Notes under the pieces: model-generated | Databases searched by the model: none | What the model was told of the DNA's origin: nothing | The model's input: the letters and a program-made list of their open reading frames with translations, nothing else | Program-made: the position numbers and the translations under genes | In this document: positions 1 to 5,238 of the stretch, one piece after another | Layout of the letters: each line of letters opens with the position of its first letter | How positions within the stretch are numbered: position 1 is the first letter of the stretch | Assembly: GCA_013335275.1 (NCBI GenBank) | Contig: JAAXVX010000115.1 | Location: 1-5,238 of the forward strand | DNA from: Bacteroidales bacterium | GTDB lineage: Bacteria > Bacteroidota > Bacteroidia > Bacteroidales > UBA932 | Length of the DNA: 5,238 bases | Direction: 5' to 3'

Positions 1-3000
1 AACGGATATTTTATTGAGGTTAATGAAGCCTGGCTAAATACATTGGGATTTAACAGAGCGGAAGTGATTGGAAAATGGTTCGGAGATTTTCTTGCTCCGG
101 AATTTGTTGATGCTTTTCGTAAGAGATTCCCTATTTTCAAGGCTCAGGGACATATCCATTCCGAATTTGTAATGATTCACCGTAATGGACAGCGTAAATT
201 TATAGCTTTTGATGGCCGGGTAGGGTATAAGAACGATGGGAGCTTCAAACAGACCCACTGCATTCTTCAGGACATTTCGGATCGTAAACTGGCCGAAGAG
301 GAACTAAAGGAAAGTGAGGAAAAGTACCACTCGATTTATGACAATAGTTATTTAGGCATCCTCCTTACAGTGCCGGATGGTAGGATACTTGCTGCAAATG
401 GTTTTGCCTGCAATATGTTTGGCTATTCAGAAGAAGAACTGTGCCGCGGAGGAAGGACAGCTATAGTTGATACTTCCGACCCCAGACTTATACCAATTTT
501 GGAAGAAAGAAAAAGAACAGGAAAGGCAAAAGGAGAGTTAACTTTCATACGCAAAAACGGGAGTAAATTTGAAGGAGAGGTATCTTCGAGTGTTTTTAAA
601 GATAAAGAGGGGAATGAAAAAACATGTATGCTCATCCAGGACCTTACTGAAAAAAGACAGACTGAGCATAGATATCAGACTCTCTTTAATGAGATGATGG
701 ATGGATTTGCATTGCATGAAATAATATGCAATGAAAATGGAGAGCCTGTCGATTATCGTTTCCTTGATGTCAATCCAGCTTTTGAAAAGATGACCGGACT
801 TAAGTCAGAGCAAATTATAGGCAGGACTGTGCTTGAAATAATGCCCGGAACAGAGTCATTCTGGATAGAAAGGTATGGCAAGGTAGCTCTGACCGGAGAA
901 CCATCCAGTTTCGAAAGTGAATCAAAAGAAATTGGTAAAATATTTGATGTAAAATCATATTGTCCGGCACCAAATCAGTTTGTGACCATATTTTCGGACA
1001 TTACAAAACGCAAAAATTCAGAAGAGCAGTTAAAAATAAGCGAAGAAAAATACCGGAGCATATTTGAAAATGTGCAGGACATATATTATGAGGCATCTTT
1101 TGACGGTATAATTCTGGATGTGAGTCCGTCAATTGAAATTATCTCAAAAGGTCAAATTCACAGGGGTGAGCTTATCGGGAAATCCATTTACGATTTCTAT
1201 GTAAATACCGAAGACAGAAAAACGCTAGTGAACACATTAATGGAGGCCGGAAGTATTTCGGACTATGAAGTCACTCTTTTAAATAAAGACGGATCTCATA
1301 TTCCATGTTCAATTTCCTCAAAATTATTATACGACGGTAATGGATTACCTGTAAAGATATTTGGCAGTATGCATGACATAACCGACCGCAAGCATGCTGC
1401 AGAAAAAGTATTGCTCAATGCAGAAAGACTTGCCAGAATGGTAAATATCTATCAGTATAATGCAAACAATATTCAGGATTTTCTGGATTATGCGCTCAAT
1501 GAGGCTATCGCTTTAACATCCAGCAAAATAGGGTATATTTATTTTTATGATGAAGTTAAAAGTGAGTTCACGCTTAATTCCTGGTCACGGGATGTGATGA
1601 AAGAGTGTGCAGTAGCCGACCCACAAACCCGCACCGCTTTAATTGACACTGGTATATGGGGAGAGGCTGTCCGTCAGAGGAAAGTGATAATGATAAATAA
1701 TTTCAAGGAACCCATTCCTCTAAAAAAAGGATATCCAAAAGGCCATGTTCATCTGGAGAGATTTTTAACCATCCCCATATTTGATGAAGATAAAATTGCT
1801 GCGGTTGTTGGAGTTGCGAATAAAGAGAGTGACTACGACAATACAGACGTAAGCCAGTTAACTATCATGATGAGCAGTGTGTGGCGGATCGTTCAAAAGA
1901 AAGAGGTTGAGAAAAAAGTTAAACTTTTGGCCCATTCACTTGAAAGCGTGAGCGAATGTGTATCAATTACCGATAATGATGATGTATTGATGTATGTAAA
2001 CGAGGCATTCCTCAAAACATACGGATACTCCGAAAATGAGCTCATTGGCAAACATGTCAGCATTTTGCGCCCGAAAGGAGCAGAACAGGAGAGTTTTTTA
2101 AATATTCTTAATCTTACCCTGGAAGGGGGCTGGAGAGGAGAACTTCTGAACATCAAAAAGGACGGAACAGTTTTCCCTGTTCTGCTTTCAACCTCCATAA
2201 TTAAAGACGAAAATAAAAACCCGATTGCCCTTATAGGAGTGGCAATTGATATTACAGAACTAAAGAAAAACGCAGAAGAACTGATTGCCGCGAAAGAAAA
2301 GGCAGAAGAGAACGACCGGCTCAAAACCGCTTTCCTGCACAACATATCTCACGAAGTTCGAACTCCAATGAATTCTATTGTGGGATTTTCCGATTTGCTT
2401 GCCGACCCTGATACACTCCCTGAGGAGCGCAAACACTTTGCTGAAATAATCATTCAGAACAGTAACCAGCTGCTTTCAATAATAAACGATATTGTTAATA
2501 TTGCAACGATAGAAGCAGGACAGGAGAGGGCTATAATAAATCCTGTCAATATAAACTCAATCTGTAATCTGGTATACGAACAATTTTTGCTTAAAGCGAA
2601 AAATAAGAATATTGTTCTCATTTTCAATAACTTTATTTCCAGTGTAGAATCGGATGTAATGACAGATGGAACCAAGCTTACCCAGATTCTCACTAATCTT
2701 ATCAACAATGCACTCAAATTTACCGAAGAGGGGTATATAGAACTTGGATACAGCGTTGAAGGAGATAATCTTAAATTTTTCGTAAAAGATACAGGAATTG
2801 GAATTCCTCCGGAAAAACACGAAGAAATTTTTAAGCGTTTCAGTCAGCTAAATCTTGCTAAAAATTATCAGTATGGAGGTTCGGGGCTGGGTTTGTCAAT
2901 TTCCAAGGCCTACGTGGAATTGCTCGGTGGCAAAATCTGGATTCACTCATCACCGGGAAAGGGTTCTACTTTTTATTTTACCATACCATATACTAAAATA

Positions 3001-3006
3001 GGATAA
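1..3006 (+). CDS. Multi-PAS/GAF sensor histidine kinase, 5'-truncated by the window
   Basis: Two-component sensor kinase that autophosphorylates on His and passes the phosphate to a response regulator. The frame is open from base 1 and 1001 residues are visible. Residues 1-14 (NGYFIEVNEAWLNT) are already PAS sequence, so the true start lies upstream and the TTG at 43 is not a start. Domains by visible residue: PAS1 1-95 (partial), PAS2 106-221, PAS3 223-340 (variant type with 'GFALHEII' and 'VDYRFLDVNPAFE'), PAS4 348-464, GAF 475-632, PAS5 641-755, HisKA about 772-840 and HATPase_c about 880-998. Catalytic features are the phosphoacceptor His784 in SHEVRTPM, N-box Asn903 in NLINNALKF, G1 box DTGIGIP from Asp930, and G2 box GGSGLGL at 959-965. 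No receiver domain follows, and no membrane helix is visible, though one could lie upstream. Most PAS domains end in a D-I/L-T/S-x-x-K/R-type PAC motif leading into a charged helical linker. Ligands are unknown. It is 23 bases from the next gene, so co-transcription is plausible, but a role in copper sensing is not demonstrated. Confidence 0.95.
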   Translation, partial: NGYFIEVNEAWLNTLGFNRAEVIGKWFGDFLAPEFVDAFRKRFPIFKAQGHIHSEFVMIHRNGQRKFIAFDGRVGYKNDGSFKQTHCILQDISDRKLAEEELKESEEKYHSIYDNSYLGILLTVPDGRILAANGFACNMFGYSEEELCRGGRTAIVDTSDPRLIPILEERKRTGKAKGELTFIRKNGSKFEGEVSSSVFKDKEGNEKTCMLIQDLTEKRQTEHRYQTLFNEMMDGFALHEIICNENGEPVDYRFLDVNPAFEKMTGLKSEQIIGRTVLEIMPGTESFWIERYGKVALTGEPSSFESESKEIGKIFDVKSYCPAPNQFVTIFSDITKRKNSEEQLKISEEKYRSIFENVQDIYYEASFDGIILDVSPSIEIISKGQIHRGELIGKSIYDFYVNTEDRKTLVNTLMEAGSISDYEVTLLNKDGSHIPCSISSKLLYDGNGLPVKIFGSMHDITDRKHAAEKVLLNAERLARMVNIYQYNANNIQDFLDYALNEAIALTSSKIGYIYFYDEVKSEFTLNSWSRDVMKECAVADPQTRTALIDTGIWGEAVRQRKVIMINNFKEPIPLKKGYPKGHVHLERFLTIPIFDEDKIAAVVGVANKESDYDNTDVSQLTIMMSSVWRIVQKKEVEKKVKLLAHSLESVSECVSITDNDDVLMYVNEAFLKTYGYSENELIGKHVSILRPKGAEQESFLNILNLTLEGGWRGELLNIKKDGTVFPVLLSTSIIKDENKNPIALIGVAIDITELKKNAEELIAAKEKAEENDRLKTAFLHNISHEVRTPMNSIVGFSDLLADPDTLPEERKHFAEIIIQNSNQLLSIINDIVNIATIEAGQERAIINPVNINSICNLVYEQFLLKAKNKNIVLIFNNFISSVESDVMTDGTKLTQILTNLINNALKFTEEGYIELGYSVEGDNLKFFVKDTGIGIPPEKHEEIFKRFSQLNLAKNYQYGGSGLGLSISKAYVELLGGKIWIHSSPGKGSTFYFTIPYTKIG
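280..348 (+). repeat. PAS-PAS linker repeat, copy 1 (within kinase gene)
   Basis: This 23-codon segment joins PAS1 to PAS2. It matches the segment at 1006-1074 at 14 of 23 residues by eye, sharing the core SEEKY and the pattern RKxxEExLKxSEEKY. It is a charged, probably helical signalling linker between the end of one PAS domain and the start of the next. The likeness may reflect duplication of PAS modules or a family-wide linker motif; the DNA has diverged. Confidence 0.6.
1006..1074 (+). repeat. PAS-PAS linker repeat, copy 2 (within kinase gene)
   Basis: Second copy of the 23-codon linker, joining PAS3 to PAS4, with the same length and register as the copy at 280-348. PAS5 is preceded by a different linker that follows the GAF domain, so the repeat is not at every domain junction. 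Confidence 0.6.
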
Positions 3007-3029
3007 AGCAAAAATTTAAGATAATATAA
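3007..3029 (+). other. Leader between kinase and transporter genes, no Shine-Dalgarno
   Basis: These 23 A/T-rich bases separate the kinase stop from the next ATG. No GGAGG-like element is present. The last three bases are TAA in frame with the downstream ATG, so the gene cannot start further upstream. There is no hairpin terminator, which leaves read-through from the kinase gene possible. Confidence 0.7.
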
Positions 3030-4064
3030 ATGAATCTTGTTATCGCTTTCATTACCGGTTTGACAACAGGCGGTTTAGGCTGTATGGCCATACAGGGCGG
3101 ATTGCTTGCGACAATGCTGGCACAGCAGTATGAACTGGATTCTACAAATAAAATTGCCCGTCACAAATTTATTAAACCGCTATTCTTTTTTTTGTCATCC
3201 AGACTTGCTGCATATACAGTATTGGGATTTTTGCTCGGCGTGTTTGGGTCTCTCTTTCGTTTTTCTCCAAAAGTGAATGCATTTTTGATGATTGCCATTG
3301 GCATATTTATGGTGGCAAACGGACTCAGGATGTTAAAAATACATCCGCTGTTCCGATACTTTGTTTTTAAAATGCCATCCTGCTTTAACCGATATGTATC
3401 CGGGAAATCCAAAAAATCTTCATCGGAGTTTGCTCCAATCATGCTCGGGGCGCTCACCGTTCTTTTGCCATGCGGAATTGCTCAGGCAATGATGGCTGCG
3501 GCTATTGCAACAGGAAATCCGGCCGAAGGTGCTGCCTTGATGTTTGCATATACACTGGGGACAATTCCTGCATTTATACTTGTTGCATTTTTTATTACAC
3601 GGCTGGGCGATTTCGTTGAAAAACAATTGTCTCGGGTTGCAGGTATAATATTGATTATTTTTGGCCTTGTTCCAATAGATTATGGACTCAATCTTGCCGG
3701 ATCGCCGGTATCATTTACAAAAACATTTGAATGGATTACCGGCACCGGGAAATCGGATGAACCACAATTGCAAATTGGAACTTCAAAAGATGATAACACA
3801 TATTATGTGACAATTCTGGAAAACGGATATGCTCCTAAAATCCTTCATCTTGTTCCCAACAGGGAAATAAAACTTGTATGGGTAACGAACAATGTTAAAT
3901 CCTGTTCGTTATCTGTTGTTGTACCGGAGCTAAATTATGAAAATACTTTTCCATCCACCGGACAAGTTTTATTGATAATTCCTCCTCAAAAAACAGGCAC
4001 TGTAATTGAATATTCCTGTTCGATGGGAATGTACCACGGCAAGTTGGTATTTGACAAAAAGTAA
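3030..4064 (+). CDS. TauE/SafE-type membrane transporter with C-terminal cupredoxin domain
   Basis: A complete 344-residue protein, probably handling copper at the inner membrane. Six hydrophobic helices fall at about 3-30, 50-75, 82-102, 135-160, 165-190 and 202-222. The two halves each carry a motif typical of the TauE/SafE (UreH/DsbD-like) family: GLTTGGLGC near Cys18, and LLPCGIAQAMM near Cys148 followed by TGNPAEGA and LGTIP. Residues 255-342 look like a cupredoxin fold, ending in EYSCSMGMYHG. Basic residues crowd the loops at 31-49 and 103-134, so by the positive-inside rule both ends, including the cupredoxin, face the periplasm. Candidate copper ligands are Cys292, Cys330, Met332 or Met334, and His336. 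The ATG at 3030 is the earliest possible start because TAA precedes it in frame, and a later Met (19) would cut into helix 1. It lies 11 bases before copA. The 'sulfite exporter' family name should not be read as function; copper export, or copper delivery to an oxidase, is inferred from the cupredoxin and the neighbour. Confidence 0.88.
   Translation: MNLVIAFITGLTTGGLGCMAIQGGLLATMLAQQYELDSTNKIARHKFIKPLFFFLSSRLAAYTVLGFLLGVFGSLFRFSPKVNAFLMIAIGIFMVANGLRMLKIHPLFRYFVFKMPSCFNRYVSGKSKKSSSEFAPIMLGALTVLLPCGIAQAMMAAAIATGNPAEGAALMFAYTLGTIPAFILVAFFITRLGDFVEKQLSRVAGIILIIFGLVPIDYGLNLAGSPVSFTKTFEWITGTGKSDEPQLQIGTSKDDNTYYVTILENGYAPKILHLVPNREIKLVWVTNNVKSCSLSVVVPELNYENTFPSTGQVLLIIPPQKTGTVIEYSCSMGMYHGKLVFDKK
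3883..3911. repeat. Perfect 9-bp inverted repeat inside the cupredoxin coding region
   Basis: TAACGAACA at 3883-3891 is mirrored exactly by TGTTCGTTA at 3903-3911, with an 11-base spacer. The right arm includes the codon of the putative copper ligand Cys292. It has no following T-run and sits well inside a gene, so it is not a terminator. One such repeat in 5 kb may be chance. Confidence 0.4.
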
Positions 4065-4075
4065 ACGAATTTATT
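4065..4075 (+). other. Short leader before copA, no Shine-Dalgarno
   Basis: Only 11 bases (ACGAATTTATT) lie between the transporter stop and the copA ATG. There is no purine-rich ribosome site and no room for a promoter, so copA is expected to be translated from the same message as the upstream gene, possibly with coupling. The lack of a Shine-Dalgarno matches the leader at 3007-3029. Confidence 0.7.
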
Positions 4076-5238
4076 ATGGATAATATTGTAAAGAAGTCGT
4101 TCAAAGTTCCGGACATGGTTTGTCCCAATTGTGCCATGCACCTGGAAGGACTTAAGAACGAACTGCAGGGAGTGAGGCATATTTCGGCCAGTTACCCAAA
4201 ACTAAACATGGATGTGGAATTCGACGAATCAGAAATATCTGCGGAAGAGATTATAGCGGCAGCAAATAAGTTAGGTTACCATCCCGAACCTGTATCACAG
4301 GAAACTGAACAAAAAACAGAATTTTTTATTTTGCCGGTGACCGGAATGACATGTACAAATTGCTCCGGGGCTATTGAACGGCATGTGAGGAAACTGGGGG
4401 GAGTAATTAATGCTGATGTAGATTTTGCGGGAGAGAAACTTGCTGTAAATTTTGACAGACATTTAATAGACATTAACGGAATTATCGATTGCGTAAAGCA
4501 TGTGGGATATGGAGTTGCAACAGGCTTGGCAGAGCTTCCTGTTATAGGAATACGGGATAGTTCCGATGTTCAGATGCTGGAGAAACAACTTTCTAAACTT
4601 AAAGGAGTTCTAAGCGCAAATGTAAGTCTTGCTACTGAAAGAGCACATATTGAGTATATACCGGGTATAATCACAATATCTGTACTTGCTTCGCAAATAA
4701 GGAAAGCCGGATTTGATGTAGTAGATGTTGCAGAAAATGAAGAGCTGGAAGATGTAGAAAGCAAGGTGCATTTGACCGAACTAAAAAATCAGGAGCGGCT
4801 GTTGACAATTGGGCTTTTATTTACAATTCCGCTTATTGTATACAGCATGGCCCGCGATTTTAATCTTGTCGGATTCCGTTACGACCAGTATGCAATGCTA
4901 ATTATGGCAACTGTTGTCCAGTTTATTGTTGGCTGGCAGTTTTATAGAGGTGCATACAAAAGTCTGAGAGCCGGAAGTGCAAATATGGATGTGCTGATAA
5001 TGATGGGCTCGTCCGTAGCATATTTTTCAAGCTTGCTTGTTACTGTTGGAATAATTGACAGTCCTCATGTCTATTTTGAAACCGGTGCCGCAATTATTAC
5101 ACTCATCCGCCTAGGAAAATATCTCGAGGCAAGGGCCAAAGGAAGAACGGCAGATTCCCTCAGGGCTTTAATGGGCTTGCGTGCAAGAACTGCATGTGTA
5201 ATTCGTGACAATGAAGAATTGGTCATTAATATTGATTC
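4076..5238 (+). CDS. copA: Copper-translocating P1B-type ATPase CopA, 3'-truncated by the window
   Basis: ATP-driven Cu(I) exporter of the inner membrane. The first 387 residues are visible and no stop is reached. Three HMA domains come first: HMA1 about 6-74 with CPNC (Cys16, Cys19), HMA2 about 82-150 with GMTCTNC (Cys93, Cys96), and HMA3 about 152-219, where the aligned cysteines are Asp161 and Asp164. Four membrane helices follow: MA about 242-259, MB about 271-290 (then FYRGAYKSL), M1 about 303-327 starting NMDVLIMMGSSVAYF, and M2 about 332-350 (YFETGAAIITLIRLGKYLE). These match the P1B-1 pattern. The actuator TGE, the CPC of helix M4, DKTGT and the HP motif would lie beyond the window, so metal specificity rests on the HMA sites, helices M1-M2 and the neighbour. 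The ATG at 4076 is preceded by an in-frame TGA at 4052-4054 with no other usual start between; starting at Met14 would break HMA1. Alternatives are a CcoI/FixI-type pump for cytochrome oxidase assembly, or a broader heavy-metal ATPase; copper is much the likeliest. Confidence 0.95.
   Translation, partial: MDNIVKKSFKVPDMVCPNCAMHLEGLKNELQGVRHISASYPKLNMDVEFDESEISAEEIIAAANKLGYHPEPVSQETEQKTEFFILPVTGMTCTNCSGAIERHVRKLGGVINADVDFAGEKLAVNFDRHLIDINGIIDCVKHVGYGVATGLAELPVIGIRDSSDVQMLEKQLSKLKGVLSANVSLATERAHIEYIPGIITISVLASQIRKAGFDVVDVAENEELEDVESKVHLTELKNQERLLTIGLLFTIPLIVYSMARDFNLVGFRYDQYAMLIMATVVQFIVGWQFYRGAYKSLRAGSANMDVLIMMGSSVAYFSSLLVTVGIIDSPHVYFETGAAIITLIRLGKYLEARAKGRTADSLRALMGLRARTACVIRDNEELVINID
4529..4732 (+). 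other. Degenerate third HMA domain of CopA (CxxC replaced by DxxD)
   Basis: Residues 152-219 of CopA align without gaps to the start of HMA2: PVTGMTCTNC corresponds to PVIGIRDSSD, and the following helix keeps a Glu and an L-x-G-V ending (RKLGGV against SKLKGV). The end 'RKAGFDVVDV' is also typical of an HMA fold. The two metal-binding cysteines are Asp161 and Asp164 (codons at 4556 and 4565), so this domain should not bind Cu(I) in the usual way. It adjoins the membrane part of the pump. Confidence 0.8.

Noticed and set aside
43..45. TTG as the start codon of the kinase gene
   Set aside because: The frame is open back to base 1, and the 14 codons before it encode normal PAS sequence (NGYFIEVNEAWLNT), so the gene starts outside the window.
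1893..2345. 150-codon open frame on the minus strand
   Set aside because: It lies antisense to PAS5 and the start of HisKA, is rich in Ser and Phe as expected from the complement of Glu/Lys-rich coding, and shows no recognisable domain.
2967..2974. TACTTTTT as a Bacteroidota-type -7 promoter element (TAnnTTTG) before the transporter gene
   Set aside because: The final G is missing, no TTTG lies at the expected -33 distance, and it falls within the kinase coding sequence.
3030..4064. True sulfite exporter function for the TauE/SafE protein
   Set aside because: The family name covers many transport roles. The fused cupredoxin and adjacent copper ATPase point to copper, and no sulfur-metabolism gene is present.
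3895..4180. Two minus-strand open frames spanning the transporter-copA junction
   Set aside because: They overlap the cupredoxin end and HMA1, both of which are clearly coding on the plus strand. No motif or initiation signal supports them.
4076..5238. CopA as a broken pump because TGE, CPC and DKTGT are absent
   Set aside because: The frame is open to the last base, and these motifs normally lie beyond the point where the window ends. This is truncation by the window, not gene decay.

Overview
The window holds three genes on the + strand, packed almost end to end. In order they are the 3' part of a large multi-sensor histidine kinase, a complete membrane protein (TauE/SafE-type transporter with a C-terminal cupredoxin domain), and the 5' part of a copper-type P1B ATPase (CopA). 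The two outer genes run off the window. There is no RNA gene, CRISPR array, mobile element or non-coding stretch over 23 bases.

Organism: the DNA is fairly A/T-rich. The two visible start codons lie just behind A/T-rich leaders with no recognisable Shine-Dalgarno sequence. The kinase is a soluble-looking chain of PAS and GAF domains of a style common in environmental Bacteroidota. Together these suggest a Bacteroidota-like bacterium, but this is an inference with no marker gene behind it.

Layout: 1-3006 is the kinase (five PAS domains, one GAF domain, then HisKA and HATPase_c). After 23 bases comes 3030-4064, a predicted six-helix TauE/SafE protein with a periplasmic cupredoxin tail. After 11 more bases comes 4076-5238, the N-terminal third or more of CopA: three heavy-metal-associated (HMA) domains and the first four membrane helices. 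The window stops at the start of the actuator domain. The copA reading frame has no stop in the window, so a search for complete ORFs would miss it.

How they may work together: CopA pumps Cu(I) out of the cytoplasm. The neighbouring protein would present a copper-binding cupredoxin outside the membrane and could receive or pass on copper, either for efflux or for loading cuproenzymes such as haem-copper oxidases. The kinase is close enough to share a transcript. No response regulator is visible, and a regulatory link to copper is not shown. The most notable details are a third HMA domain in CopA whose metal-binding CxxC has become DxxD, and a cupredoxin with a Cys/Cys/Met/His ligand set instead of the classical one.
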